Of a stretch of 64,000 nt of DNA, positions 24,008-36,772 are shown piece after piece. Source of the stretch: Pohlia nutans (taxonomy: Eukaryota; Streptophyta; Bryopsida; Bryales; Mniaceae); NCBI GenBank assembly GCA_022496805.1, contig CM040086.1, forward strand, positions 8,620,501-8,684,500. The letters run 5' to 3'. Within the stretch, counting starts at the first letter, position 1. Each line of letters opens with the position of its first letter. Both the position numbers and the translations under genes were made by a program. The notes under the pieces are model-generated. The model ran no database searches. It had not been told where the DNA came from and saw only the letters and a list, made by a program, of their open reading frames with translations.

Positions 24008-24533
24008 CCCCTAAATGCCTACAACTCGCTCCAAATTTGGAGAATTGCAAAGATGCATTATAAAATGCAACTAAAAGGGATATTTTGAACTTGATGTATG
24101 AATAAAAATTGTACATTATGAATTCTAGTTTCTCCATATGGTAAGATCTATAATTGCAATCACAACTATTTTGTATAAAACTTAAAAGTCAAAATTCAAA
24201 ATTCTTTTGTAATTTGATTACAAATAAGATATTAACAATTTGTGGATGAATTTTTTTGTAGTGGGTTGAAACGTAATGCGTGATTTTTATTGGTTGCTTA
24301 GTTTGATGAGTTGATTTCTTTAAGAGCACCTTTGATTCGTTTTGAACCAATATCTTAATAAAATTTGGTGCAACAATATGGCATGAAATGAGGCATAAAT
24401 TTTTCACAAATCACCCCCTTTCTAATTGAATCACACAAGCATGAAGCTAACTTCCTAAAGAATTTTGCAGGGTTTTTTTACTTGCAAAAAGTGCATGATG
24501 GATAAAAAAAAGGCATTCAAATTTGTACATCAC
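24008..24533. mobile_element. Family F TTAA element, right end truncated
   Basis: TTAA (24004-24007) then CCCCTAAATGCC and a perfect 14-bp palindrome CTCCAAATTTGGAG at 24029-24042. The interior matches the inverse of 28228-28795. It stops where the next element's TTAA begins (24534), losing its own right terminus. Confidence 0.65.
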
Positions 24534-24537
24534 TTAA

Positions 24538-25079
24538 CCCCTAAAAGCCCGAGGGGTATTGGACAAAACATAGATGTGTTATAATATGTGCCTTCCATAT
24601 GTTTGATGAAGGTTGGTTCAATAGACAAAATGTAGAGTATCATCTTTACAAATTATCCGTACGGTCAAACTTCCTAAATAATCTTTAGATCGTTTTTTTA
24701 ATGAATTTAAAAGCATTAACCTTCGAAAATTTGTATAAATTATAATCTTCAATTTAGAGTTCAAAATTTAGTATGATTGGTTAAAGTTGGGCTATCTATC
24801 GTAAACTTCAAAAAAGCAAGAGAAACGATGGAGGAATCATCATTACTTTCCCCAAATAGCAAATTTTGTAACACTAAGACAATGTTGAGGTGATCTACTT
24901 TGAAAAATTCTCCCGGGTGGAGTTTAACTCGGATTGCCATAATTCAAATTGGGTTGGAAAGTAGACTTGATGTAGTATTTTAAAATATTTTTTATTTTTT
25001 CAAAAAAATATTTTTTTGTTCCGGGCAGACCGTTTTTTCCGGGCAGCGACCAGAAAATGGTCGCTCGGGAGCTTAGGGG
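24538..25079. mobile_element. Family E TTAA element, 542 bp, with subterminal palindrome
   Basis: TTAA (24534-24537) then CCCCTAAAAGCCCGAGG; right end CTCGGGAGCTTAGGGG then TTAA (25080-25083). Just inside the right end is AGCGACCA..TGGTCGCT (25045-25065), a perfect 8-bp-arm palindrome with an AT-rich centre. Paired with 19902-20354. Confidence 0.82.
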
Positions 25080-25083
25080 TTAA

Positions 25084-25904
25084 AAAACAATTGGTTAGGG
25101 GTTAACATACTTTACCAAACATGAAAAAAGCTTTTCTTAACAATCCTTTCAACAGATATTTTTCTTCAACCATCACTTTTAAACATGTGATGGTTGATTG
25201 GAAAAAAATAGTATGCAACACTATTTTATACCATAGGTGGAGGTCAAGTTTAGCAACAAACATTTCTAAAAATATTGATGTATTATTTTTTGGGGATTTT
25301 TTTTTCAAAAACATTTCGTTAGTATGGTGAAAAATCAAATATTGAAAAATATTCTCAAATATCCCAATTTTCCCCCAATAATAATAATAATAATTATTAT
25401 TATTTTATTATTATTATTTTATTTTATTTTGCAGAACCTGCCCTCCACCTACAGTTCGGTATTCGTGATTGAACCACCAAAAAGAAATATTCGTTAAATT
25501 TATCCCTAGACTTTCTTTGAAACAAAGTCAACACCCATTTGGTTTTAGAAGCAATGATAATTCTAGGGTTAGGTTTAAGGTGGACCCCAAACCCTAAAAC
25601 ATACTGGGTCAAGCTCACTCCTTGTCCATAGTGAGGAATCTGGGAATTGCATAATGGAACCTCACACCCAAACTTTCAATTAATGGCTGGAGAATTGATT
25701 ATCTACTAGTAGTGTCCAGTTGTCCACTACGGTACCCTGGCTGGCTGGAATATATTCATTCATTTTCCTTTGGAATTGTTCCTTTTTGACTAGTTCTTAG
25801 GGTACTTGTAACGGTAAACTTTTTCATTCTATTTACTTCTAGAACCAAAAGCAAGTTACTTTACGCTTTCAACTGATTTTTAAATTATTTTTTTATGGAC
25901 ATAC
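25084..25904. other. No gene; ATT microsatellite inside
   Basis: Apart from an AAT/ATT and TTTTA run at 25377-25430, I see nothing organised. The frames at 25102-25338 are mutual antisense shadows without motifs. Confidence 0.45.
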
Positions 25905-26095
25905 ATTCGAATCTCTTCTATATCGCACTTTTGGTAACCAACATACATGTATTCAAAACTTGGTATTTGGAAAGTGTCCAATTACATGTGTATACGATAG
26001 CAATTTTTTTGGGTAAATATTGGACGGTGTCGTTGGAGAGTGTGATAATAACAAGTTCAAAGTGTAGCATTAACTCAATGTGTAATACAAATTTA
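25905..26095. repeat. Dispersed repeat R, copy 1
   Basis: Shares strings such as GGTAACCAACATAC and GTGTGATAATAACAAG with 27170-27320 (same orientation) and with 32595-32755 (inverse). The ends are not defined, so the class is unknown. Confidence 0.55.
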
Positions 26096-27169
26096 GCTAA
26101 TAAATAATTATGCCCTTAATAAAAAGTTATAATTTAAAAACAAAGAAAATAAATTTATACCAAATAGAATGGAAAGTGTAGTCATCATATTGTCTTGACT
26201 ATAGCATTAGAGCATCGCCACCCACGCCAACGTAGGACACGCTCGAGGCGGCTTGACAAGTGCAATTGAGAGGACTTTGCAGATATGTGTATTGAGTGTG
26301 ATAGTGTTTGCAAAAGAATCACAGTCAAATCCATTTTAGAAATGAAATAATGAATTGATCTCAACTATTTTGGAAAACCCCTTACTTAAATTTTTCATAA
26401 ATTTGATTTTTCAAATAATTATTTTTTGATTAAGATGTTTAGAAAGCCAAGATTTTGAACATGAAATATTGAACATAAATAATGAGAAACATTGTTAAAT
26501 GAATTACTTTATTTTGGGTTAAATATCAAATTTATTTACACTCTTTTCAGTTGGTTGCCTCGCTAGTTACATAGAATAAAATTTTAACCAAACACATCTA
26601 ATTTTAATTTTAGATAAAAATATAAATCATGCATGTTTCTAAATATAAAAATGAATATAAATTAATTGACAAGAGGCTTTTTAGACTCCTAAATGTTCAC
26701 TAAGTCTTAAATAAAGTATAGGTGAATTGTAATCTATGACTTTTACAACCTTTTCGGAGCATTTTTATTAAAAGGAAAGATGTTGGTTATGATGATTATA
26801 AATGATTTATATTATCAAAATTGAAATAATAATCATAGATCTTGTTTCAAATAAATTTACAAGCATTTAATTTCAAAGAGTTACGGAAAAATGAAAATAC
26901 CATCATTAAAGTCTTCAATTTTTGTTTGTTTGTTTAATATGATAGTTCCATTGCGAAATGAAAATAATTCAAGTGTAGTATCAACTTGTATAATTAAATT
27001 TCATTAATAATTTACATTTCATATTGTCCCAAAACACCAAACAATTTATAGACTTCCAAAAAATATTAGTTTATCTTCGAGATAAAACTTCAAGATAAAA
27101 GTTTTATAAGGTTAAAACTTAAAGTCTTTGGTTTCACACTATTTTGCCCCTAATCCACCTATACACTTA
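26096..27169. other. AT-rich, no gene
   Basis: An isolated ATTAGAGCATCGCCACCCACG at about 26207 resembles the GAGCATCCACACC Harbinger MITE terminus, but no partner end is visible. Confidence 0.4.
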
Positions 27170-27320
27170 AAACTCTTTCATAACACCCTTTTGATAACCA
27201 ATGTACAGTACATGAATTCATAATTAGCATGTAGACAATAGAAATATGTATTCCGATCAAATATAGCAATACAATAGCAAATATTCTAGAATGTGATAAT
27301 AACAAGCTCAAAATGTTTTT
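27170..27320. repeat. Dispersed repeat R, copy 2
   Basis: Contains GATAACCAATGTAC and AATGTGATAATAACAAGCTC, parallel to the copy at 25905-26095. Confidence 0.5.
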
Positions 27321-27676
27321 TTTTTTAATTGCATTTTACAAGGCAAGGAAAGATAAGCTTTAACTTGAACAAAGACTTGGAGGACTTAGGGCGAAGTGTG
27401 CAGGGTCAAACTTTGCCACCAATGGACAATATTGTCAAATTCCATTGCTCCCATACCATATCAGGCTATCATGTGTGGCACCCCATGGAATTTTTTATTT
27501 TTTTTTTGAAAAATTGCCTTTCAATATATCAAATTATGTGAATATTTTCCAAGAAACATACATAACTTTTTCAGTAAGTATGTATATATACATATAAAAC
27601 AACTTCCTAAAACTTTGAGCTTCTCATTTTATAATAGTTTTTTGTTGATCATGACAGTCGACTTTTGTTTCCTTAA

Positions 27677-28803
27677 ATCCTTTGATGCACTCATGTCTAC
27701 ATAGTGGACGATGAACAAATTTAGATTACTCTCTTGACTACATACACAAACAGTTTTCATCCATCCAAAATTTCCTTGGTTCTTGTGCTAGTTGACTATC
27801 ATTTGTATGGTATCAATCTTCAAAATAAGATATTGTGATTTTTTTCAAATAACATAATCAATTTATGTCAAGTTTCATTTTCAGTTCAAAAAGTGAGACC
27901 TTAAACATGATTTTTCAAAATAAGTAGAATCAAATGGTGGAATCAAATAATGAAAACCATAGCATCTTGTAGTGCATGTCATTCCAAATTCATTAAAATA
28001 AATAAAGAAATAAATTTTGGTCAATTTGGGATTTTTAATGGAATTTCCAAAGAAAAACTTGAAAATTTAATTACAAATTACTAATTAAAAAAGAAAGATA
28101 AATTCAACAATACAAATGTGATCTTCACATTGACATTTACAACTTAGCTTTGTACATCAACTCTATTTTTTTTATTTAAAAAAAATATATAAAATTCTTT
28201 AAAATAAGTGTTGAATGGGGACGTTAACCCCTAACCGCCCAACCATGCATATTTTGCATGATGTACGGATTTGAACTCTGATTTTTCATCCATCACGCAA
28301 TTTTTGTAGTGTGGATTTTTTACTAAAACTTTTATGGGAAGTTAGCTTTGTGCATGTGTGATCCGATTAGAAAAGGGATGATTTGTGAAATTTTTATGCC
28401 TCATTTCATGTTGTAGTGTTTCACCCAAAATTTTGAAGATTTTAGTCTAAAAGTGCTCTTGAAAAAGTCAACTACTAAAAATAAGCAACCATAAAATCTC
28501 CAAAAATCACTACACTTAGAGTACTACATTTCAACCCATCCCAAAAAAATTCATTATTAGATTATCAATATCTTATTTGTAATCATATTACAAAAGAGCT
28601 CTAAATTTTAAGTTTAAAAATTTATACACAAATATTGGTGATAGCAATTGCAAATCTAACCGTATGGATAGAATCTAAAATTCATAACGTACAACTTTTA
28701 TTCATTGGTCAACTTGAAAGTATCCCTCTTAGTTGCATTTCATAATACATCTTTGAAAAACTACCAAATTTGAAAAGTATGAGAACGTTTAGGGGTTAAA
28801 GGA
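27677..28803. mobile_element. Family D TTAA element split by a nested insertion
   Basis: The left end after TTAA (27673-27676) reads ATCCTTTGATGCAC. The interior follows the family D pattern to GGGGACG at 28223. There the family F element 28228-28795 is inserted, after which TTAA AGGA TTAA (28796-28807) completes the right TIR exactly as in 17750-17766. Confidence 0.78.
28228..28795. mobile_element. Family F TTAA element, 568 bp, nested in family D
   Basis: CCCCTAACCGCCC on the left and GAGAACGTTTAGGGG on the right, with TTAA on both sides (28224-28227, 28796-28799). The perfect palindrome CATGCA..TGCATG lies at 28244-28260. It is the inverse-oriented relative of 24008-24533. Confidence 0.85.
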
Positions 28804-28807
28804 TTAA

Positions 28808-30278
28808 TTATTTCAATTCCAAACGCACAACTCATGATTCTATTTGGTCGACAGGAGTCTCCTCATAATTTGTCTAGATAAGGACTTTTTCAGCTCAAAA
28901 TTTTTCAGGCTTATCATAGAATTCATTTCAAAACCAATGCGATGTGGGGAACAAGAGAGTGGTTTTTTATTTATTATTTATATATTTATATTATTTAAAA
29001 AAATAAATTAAAATGATTTTTAATAGGTATACATACAATTTTATATAATTTTATTTATAAATTGCTATACATAATATTAAATGCACATTGTCATGCAATC
29101 TGCCACAATTCCCTTGCCACAAAATGGTCACATTTTCTTCCCAAAATGTTTCATCCTCTATCATCCTGAAATGTTTTTCATCCGGTTTTGAAAAACTTTG
29201 ATTGGCTCTGTTCTAGCATATAAACTAAAGGGCCTAAATTTCTTGTGGTTACATTTGAACTATGGATGATGATAGGAATTGCACTATTTGTATCTTACAG
29301 GCTCAAAGTGGATCAACCAACTTAATAGCTAAAATCATTCCAGTAGTTTAAAGTCAATTTGGACAAACAGGGGAATGGTTTCTATGTACACAATTGATTC
29401 TTTGTACTAATGCCTCTTTAAGTATTAAAATTCTCTTAAGTGTTTAAAAAGAATTGTACTCCTATTTGGAAAAACAAGAAATGTGTTAAATGTTGAATGT
29501 TAATGTTATCAATATGGTACTCATGTTATTTTCAATGTTTAATTTTTAACTTACAAAAAAAAATCAAAAAATCAAAAAATCAAATTCATATCTATAAGTG
29601 TTATTTGTAAGCATTTTTCACTTTTCAAATATAAAAATTCTATATACTTCAAATATTACCACCTTGTATATCTTATTGTTTGAGCTTCTCCACATACACA
29701 ACAATAGAAAAGGGTTGATTGTATGTAACTTATAACTATATCTTATCCCCTATTGTCTTAATTTATTTACCGTATTTGTTTTGATTGGTTGCGATTTATA
29801 TTTGTTTTGATGGCAAGCTAATTGAGTCTCTTAAAAGTATTTACAAACATGCTTGAGGATATTGTTTGCGCCACTTTAAGCATTTAAACATATGTAAGCA
29901 TGCAATATTGGGATAAAAAGGCCAAATATGTTGATATCAAAACATTCATCACTGTATATGATTGCTTATACATTTTCAAAGTAAGAAGTTACTATTAGTA
30001 ACAATAGATAATGCCATATACATTTAAAGGTCACTACAATCTTTATCTTGTTTAGTGTCATCCATGATTTAATATAATACCAAAATAGTCTAATTTAGAG
30101 TCAATGAAAATTTTACGTTAAATTGTGTACCTTAGAACTACCATCAAGATACTTTGCATTTAGTAGTTATTCAATCAAAAAATGGCCAACATGAGATCCA
30201 AAGCTTCATAATTGATGTTCATCAATAGGTTCATTGATTAATGATGTTCCTTATGTTTCATAGGATTACAAAATAGTG
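28808..30278. other. AT-rich, no gene
   Basis: No coding frame or paired termini seen. Confidence 0.4.
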
Positions 30279-30280
30279 TA

Positions 30281-30510
30281 CTCTCTCTGTCCAAAAACAA
30301 TTATGGCATTTTTTGTACCGACATTATTGTCATGTGTTTTATACTTCAAACGTTAGCCTTATCGACTTCTAACAAGATGGACTAGGAGAATGACCATGCA
30401 ACCATTAAAAATAAACACATTTTTCGGGAACTGAGACCGTTTTTTTTGGCAAAGAAATGAATGTGAGATTAAAAAAAAAAACTAGGACAGTCATTTCCGG
30501 ACAGAGGAAG
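30281..30510. mobile_element. Stowaway-like MITE (Tc1/mariner), 230 bp
   Basis: The left end is TA then CTCTCTCTGTCCAAAAACAA; the right end TTTCCGGACAGAGGAAG is its approximate inverse. This resembles the Stowaway terminus CTCCCTCCGT. A TA duplication is clear only on the left. Confidence 0.65.
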
Positions 30511-30512
30511 CA

Positions 30513-31763
30513 TCATATACTAAATATAATACACATTTTGCCAAGTCATACTTGCTATACTTAGTGAAAAGTCCAATCAAGTGTATGAATAGATGAATTA
30601 TTGTTAATAACAAGGTCCCGAACAATTTTAGTATCCTCTACTTTACACAAAAATGTAGAAAATTTTGTAATTTTTTTGGCAACTTGTGACAATTGCATCA
30701 AGAAGATAGGATTACTCATTCTTGTCCCCCAACGCGAAAGCATCCCTAGCATCCATATGTATGTGCCTTATATTATTTCAGCATGAAAAATGAAAGACAT
30801 TCGTACATAGGGACACTTTTGGGCTTGGGAAATCCAACCTCACAATAAGAGCCAATGAAGGGCAATTTCCTACACTGTCCCTCCACAGAGACAGAAAATG
30901 GTCGGCCCGCCCGCCCGCCCTTGTACCAGTAAAGAGTGAGTTTCAAGCTTGTCAATGCAATTGATCATGATTCCCTTGCTATCAGTGAAGCTCGGTTTGT
31001 GCCAAACTCTGTTAATGAATTGTGCAGACTGAGGGTACACGGTATGGTTGATTGTCCTAAAACCACCAACTTGAGCAATCTGTGCTAAATTCCCCCAAAA
31101 AAAATGATTGCATTTTAAATAGGTTTTGATGAGGACTGCAAAACTTTGCAACATCTAATTTGTATTTGTCAATTTTATACAAAATTCCAAAGTGGAAAGT
31201 AACTTGTGATCCATACATCATATACCAGTTTCCTAAGTTCACACTTTGTTGTTCCTAAATTCCGCTCATGAGCTAACCCAAAACCACCACTATTTCTACG
31301 CAATGCTTGGTATGCCATTAGTTTACTTGAATAGTGAAATTGGTGGTTTTGAGTCTCAACTGTGGTGGCTTCAAGAAAGCTCTACATGTCATAATTGGGG
31401 GAGGTGGTGGTTTTAGGACATCCTACCTTAGAAGTACTTGTTACCATCCATTCAAGCAACATGCGCATCTTGGAGAACATACTAAGCGTGTCACAAATAA
31501 AATTTCCAAAGAATTTTTGTAGAATTGAATTCATATTTTTTGATAAAATTTGTAATTATAATGAAACTTCAAAGTGGTATGCCTTGAAAATACAAAATTG
31601 TCCCTAGGTGGGGGTTATAAGCATTGATCCTAAAAATGCTCTATAATCATTCAAAGTCGCCTTACAGTTGATAGAAAAAGTAAGCTTAAATTGTCCCATG
31701 TATACCTAATTACACTCAAGGAATCTACTTGATTGCCCATGATGAATTGCTTTCTTCATTGCC
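30513..31763. other. No gene called
   Basis: Several overlapping minus-strand frames of 60-94 codons lie at 30561-31242. None shows a motif I recognise and the reading changes frame repeatedly, so a decayed coding fragment is possible but unsupported. Confidence 0.35.
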
Positions 31764-31767
31764 TTAA

Positions 31768-32277
31768 CCCTTATGTGACCAAATGATCATTTTATGGTCG
31801 TTGCTTTTTTTCTTAAAGGGTCTTCCAAGATGATTTTTTTTTATAAATAAAAAATATTTTCAAATAGTAAATCAAGTTTACTTTTCAACCCAATTTGAAT
31901 TATGTCAATTCGAGTTAAACTCCACCAAGGAGAATTTTACAAAGACAAAGACCTCAATATTGCTCAAGTGCTGTAAAACTTGCTTTTTCGGTGAACTAAT
32001 AATGTTCTCTCCTTTGAATATAATTACTTTTTGAATTTTAGAACACAATGTTTAGTTTTAACCAATCATACCAAATTCTAAATTCTAAAAACAAAATTTG
32101 TAATTTTGGTGAATGAGTGTCTAAAATAATTTTTGAAAGTTTGACCATACAGATAATTACTAAACGTCATGCTTTGCTCATTTTTATTTTCTTTTGGACC
32201 GAATTCATCAAAGTTGTAGAAGTAACATTTTATAACACATTTGGGTTTGGACCTTACCCCCCTCTGTCATTTAGGGG
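31768..32277. mobile_element. Family C TTAA element, 510 bp
   Basis: TTAA (31764-31767) then CCCTTATGTGACC; right end CTGTCATTTAGGGG then GTAA. A GACC..GGTC palindrome surrounding ATGATCAT lies at 31777-31799. It matches 52972-54556 (same orientation), 60613-61106, and in inverse 53120-53647 and 16090-16586. Confidence 0.78.
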
Positions 32278-32281
32278 TAAA

Positions 32282-33401
32282 CTACTTGCCCACTACTTTG
32301 TGATCTCATCATCATTTGAACAATGAAGTATTAGTGTTCAGACACTCAAAGTGAGGTGAAATTGAATCAAATTTCGAGTGGAATTGGACAAAATTAGGTA
32401 TGTCCACCTTATTTATGCCATTATGTATGAGAAATATACATATATCAAAATTTAAAATCTAAGACTGTGATACATAGTGATCACAAAGTGACACGAATAG
32501 GGTGACTTACTTGAAGGTACAGTATAAATTTCATAATCTTTCTGACTTTGTACAGGAATTTCAGGATTGAAATGATTCAACTACTACACTACGAACTCAT
32601 TATTATCACACTTTCCAATATCACATTCCAGTCTATATTTGCTATTGTGTAGGCTACATTGTATTGGACGCTTTCCACATGTCAAGTTCTGAATTATTCA
32701 TGGTATGTTGGTTACCAAAGTTGTGATATAAAAGAGTTCTGAGTGCATTATGATTGCCTGGTTGTGTTGAGCAACCTGGGACTTATTTTAAAATGAGAAT
32801 TCTCCATATTTGCATGCATGGCTTTTCCTGTGAAATCCAAGTTGTTTGGACCCATGGGGTCAAAATACCGTCAAACAGTCCATTTCTATTAGTTTGTGCG
32901 CGCGTGTGGCCCCTCCCACGTGGGCTTCGTGATGCCCATATGAGGTAACGTCTCACCAGTCATTTTGGGTTGGGTTGAGTGAAATTTTTTTGGAGCAAAA
33001 AAAACTTGGATTGCAAGGTGAACAAATATGTTCAGAATTGAATGTTTTTTTAAAAAGAAAAAAGAGCTAGCAGTGCGCGAGCACGTGCAGACGATGTGAC
33101 GTTTCTCTTGTGAACACAAAACTTGCACATAGCGGCATGATTGATAGTTCACTTGTTTGGATGTTAGGTTACAATTCGAGTAGTGACCAAGGCTCTATGA
33201 GTGCAAATGACTAGCAGTCCTCAAGTATATAGAAAATAATAACCGTCGCACTGATACTTTCTCTGTAGACAAAAATCACCTTCTGTGTCACTCACCCACT
33301 AAATTGAAGAGCACCCAATTGGCTCACAAGTGTTGGATTTTGTCAACGAATGGCACCTACAAGTTTCAATTGACATTATCTATTTAGGTATTTTTAATAA
33401 G
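32282..33401. other. No gene; repeat R copy 3 at 32595-32755
   Basis: The inverse copy of repeat R is recognisable from TTATTATCACACTTTCC and GTATGTTGGTTACC. The rest is unique AT-rich DNA. Confidence 0.45.

Positions 33402-33466
<65 letters not shown>
33402..33466. repeat. (TA)n microsatellite, about 32 units
   Basis: An uninterrupted alternating TA run. A similar run is at 45139-45199. Confidence 0.97.
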
Positions 33467-33469
<3 letters not shown>

Positions 33470-33985
33470 TTTAATTCTATTTTTGTAAATTCAAGATATT
33501 TTTCACCTGGAATTTTACATTTAATTTTTTAATTTAAAAAGAAAATTAATATCATTTTCAAGAAAAGATTCATCAACTTTTGTTTCTTATTACTCAATTA
33601 ATTAAAATATTCATGATGTAATGAATTTAAGCTTTAAATCATTAAAAATTCAAAAACTCTAAAAAAATGTAATGTTCTTAATTTTCATGTATTTGACTAC
33701 AGGAAAAAAAATTAGTTAAAAGCTCCATTTAGAATCTTCTTTTTTTCAAATTTGGAGGTGCATTTTGTATAGGGACATGTAAATGTTTTAAGCTACATAA
33801 TTCATATGTGAGAAGGAAATCATCTTTTCAGGGCTATGTTGGTGATGATAATAGAACCCTAACAACCTTAGAGACCCCGAAATTTATTTTATGACAATTT
33901 AGTTATACATGATCATCCATGATTTAATGAAAATTCAATTTTGTTCACCCAAATAAGAAGTTAGGTGACCATAGTGTGCATTTGT

Positions 33986-34242
33986 CATAACATTCTTTAA
34001 CTAGTACTTGAGCTAGTACTGCAGCACATCCTTTTGCTTGTAAAAAGAATCACCATATGAACAGGGAATTTTTGATTTGTTACATGTAGAAACTATTAAA
34101 AAAATTGAAGTTTGTTGAGCTGCCAAACCATCATTGACAAGAGATGACTTTTATTCTTTAGAAGATTACGATTCCTACAATGATTATAGCTTATGATGCT
34201 GATTTCCTAGGATGAACAATGGGGTTGCTAAAGAATGTTATC
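33986..34242. mobile_element. ATAACATTCTTTARC MITE, copy 1
   Basis: The left end CATAACATTCTTTAACTAG is inverted at the right end GTTGCTAAAGAATGTTAT. It matches 52624-52862 along its length (shared strings include GCCATCATT and GGTTGCTAAAGAATGTTAT). The superfamily is not determined. Confidence 0.65.
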
Positions 34243-34658
34243 GTTGCCTATTACTTACAGATTTTTGAGTAATTTTTTAAGAAGTGGATTTGAAATGTGA
34301 CATTTTTAATGTGATGATTTTTTTGAAAATTTTGATGTTGCTTAAATCTACGCGTCCAATTTTGCACAATTAGTTTTAATCTAAAATCTTTGAAATTTTT
34401 GAGATTTTTCAAGATATTCATTATAGGAAAGTTGTCTTGGAATTCAATTTTTCCAAATAATTAGCAAGTAACTAAAAACAATTATGAAATTTTTTGATGG
34501 ATGAAAACTTGATCTTTTATATTAAAAAGAAGAATTGAATCTATATAGTATCCAATTTTTGAATAATAGAAGCGTAAGAGGTTAATGGAAGGAGAAATAA
34601 GTGGGATTCATTCTAAGGTCATTTTTCATATAGAAGGGAAGTAAGTCATGTTTCATGT
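34243..34658. other. No gene or repeat seen
   Basis: AT-rich with no organised feature. Confidence 0.4.
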
Positions 34659-34811
34659 CACTAGTAGAACGGGTTGTATTTGGACACCAAGGAATAGTGT
34701 TAGAGTGTGGTATCCAAGGTCCATATTGGCACTAACTTGCAGTCAATATGGGCATGTGCACCACACTTTACCACTATTCTTTGGTGCCGAAAGACCGTCC
34801 TTTTACTTAGA
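34659..34811. mobile_element. Hairpin MITE, CACTAGTAGAA ends
   Basis: Left CACTAGTAGAACGGG..TTTGGACACCAAGGAATAG pairs with right CTATTCTTTGGTGCCGAAAGACC..ACTTAG, and the middle ATATTGGCACTA..ACTTGCAG..CAATATGG continues the fold. Family members are at 44353-44502, 49309-49475 and 18412-18543. Confidence 0.65.
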
Positions 34812-35067
34812 AGTAGAACCGGTCATGTTTCATCTATAATAAGACATAAATAGAATATTCTCCACCTATGTTCTAAAGTAATTGGCACAAGTTTGAAAAC
34901 CTATGGGATGTCCTATTAGATGTGGATGGTATAGAAACTAACGAAACTCTTGACTATAATTGTCTTTTCATTAAAATTGAGTCTTGATACATATAAGGCA
35001 TGTTGAACTTCACTTTGCAAAAAGAGAGGACGAGAAAGCAAAAATAGTAAACATGTCAAGGACTTAA

Positions 35068-35527
35068 CCCTTAGACGTGCATGTGTCCATATAATGAATG
35101 ATGGACGGATTGTAACCTTTTTTTTTTACTACATCTTGAATATTTTTTCATCCATCCAAATTTCTCTTGGTTCTTGTGCTAGCTAAATATCATTTGTATG
35201 CTATAGGTCTTCAAAATAAAATGTTGTGATATTTTTAAATAACAAAATTAGTTTACATTCATAGTTCAAAAAGTGAGACTTTAAACATGATTTTCCAAAA
35301 TAAGTACAAACAATGGTGAATTTGAGATTTTTAACTGAATTTCAAAAGAATAGCTTGAAAGTTCAATCACAATCTATTAATAAAAAAGATGATGAATCCA
35401 ACCGTACAGATGTGATCTTCACATTGACATTTACAACTTAGCTTTGCATGTCAACTCCATTTTTGTTATTCATCAAACATTTTATAACGCACCTTCGCAA
35501 TCAGTGTTGAATTGGGACGTTAAAGGG
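35068..35527. mobile_element. Family D TTAA element, 460 bp, first unit of a local duplication
   Basis: TTAA (35064-35067) then CCCTTAGACGTGC; right end GGGACGTTAAAGGG then TTTA. It and its downstream flank up to 35687 are repeated at 36073-36772. Confidence 0.75.
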
Positions 35528-35687
35528 TTTAAAATAAACCAGGGATGAGATTTGTTTTTGCTTTGCAAGAGGTGCTCTCAAAACTTTTGCCATGATTTCA
35601 CAAGCATGTCATGTGTCATTAAGGCACCCGCGGAAGGCCAACAACCCCCAACAATGAAGAACTCGCCCGTATTTGTTGGCCCCTTAA

Positions 35688-36068
35688 CCCTTAAACGTCA
35701 AGAGGGCTTGGGCGGGGCAGCCCGAAAGGCACCTAAATTTTTGGAGGGGGAGAAAAAATTAAAAATTTTGGTTTTTTTTAGAAAAAACGGCTCTACTTGC
35801 CAGCATTATTGCGGCACTGTAGCACTGCGGCACTTTTCAGAAAACAACCTCAACTGCCCCAACCTCAAAACTTGTTCAATTTGATAATTTTGATTGCTTA
35901 CCAACGATTCCACAATCTCTCAAATGAAGCCCAAATTTGGAATTTAGATCGCTTTTTCAGTAGCTTTCCAACGCACCAATCCTCGCTTGATTTGGTTGAG
36001 AAAATCCACTTTTTTCTTGATTATTCTCTATTGAATAAGCCCATGGGGCTTTCCTTGACATTTAAGGG
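35688..36068. mobile_element. Family G TTAA element, 381 bp
   Basis: TTAA (35684-35687) then CCCTTAAACGTCAAG; right end TTGACATTTAAGGG. The TIR is about 15 bp with one mismatch. It separates the two units of the local duplication. Relatives are 57699-58644 and 62563-63758, sharing the AGCGCCATGGGGCTT-like right part and GGGGCAGC near the left end. Confidence 0.8.
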
Positions 36069-36072
36069 GTAA

Positions 36073-36613
36073 TCCTTTGAGGCGCCTGCATCAACTGTTT
36101 GAACAATGAACAAATTCAAACTATTCTCCTAACTACATACATGAACAATTTTCATCCATTCATATTTCTCTTGGTTCTTCTACTAGTTGACTATCATTCG
36201 TATTGTACGAATCTTCAAAATAAGATATTACAATTTTTTGAAAAACAATAGAATTGGTTTATCTCAAGTTTCATTCTTAATTCAAAAAGTAAGACCTTAA
36301 ACATGATTTTCTGAAATAAGTAGAATCAAATAATGGAAACCATACCATCTCATAGTGCATTTTATTCCAATTTCATTGCAATATTTTCCATTTTTTTGTG
36401 TTGATTTGGGATTTTTAATTGAATTTTAAGAGAAAAACTTGCAAAATTAATCTAAAAAATATTTTTAAAAAAAAATGATAAATCCAACCATAAAGATGTG
36501 ATCCTCACATTGACATTTACAACTTAGCTTTGTAGATCAACTCCATTTTTGTTATTCATCAAACATTTTATAACGCATCTTCAAAGTCAATGTTGAATTG
36601 GAACGTTGAAGAG
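36073..36613. mobile_element. Family D TTAA element, second unit of a local duplication
   Basis: The left flank GTAA (one change) is followed by TCCTTTGAGGCGCC; right end GAACGTTGAAGAG then TTAA (36614-36617). The following 155 bp (AACCAGGGGTGAGA.. to ..CAACCCCCAACAATGAAGAA) repeat the flank of the first unit. Confidence 0.72.
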
Positions 36614-36772
36614 TTAAAAATAAACCAGGGGTGAGAAGTTTTTTTGTTTCAAAAGAGGTGCTCTCAAAATTTATGCCTCAAATTCATAATCACGCCACAT
36701 GTCATTATGGCGCTCGCGGAAGGCCGACAACCCCCAACAATGAAGAATTCACTCATACTTTTTGGCCACTTA

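Noticed and set aside
30561..31242. Possible decayed coding fragment on the minus strand
   Set aside because: Several short frames look protein-like but match no family I recognise and need many frame changes.
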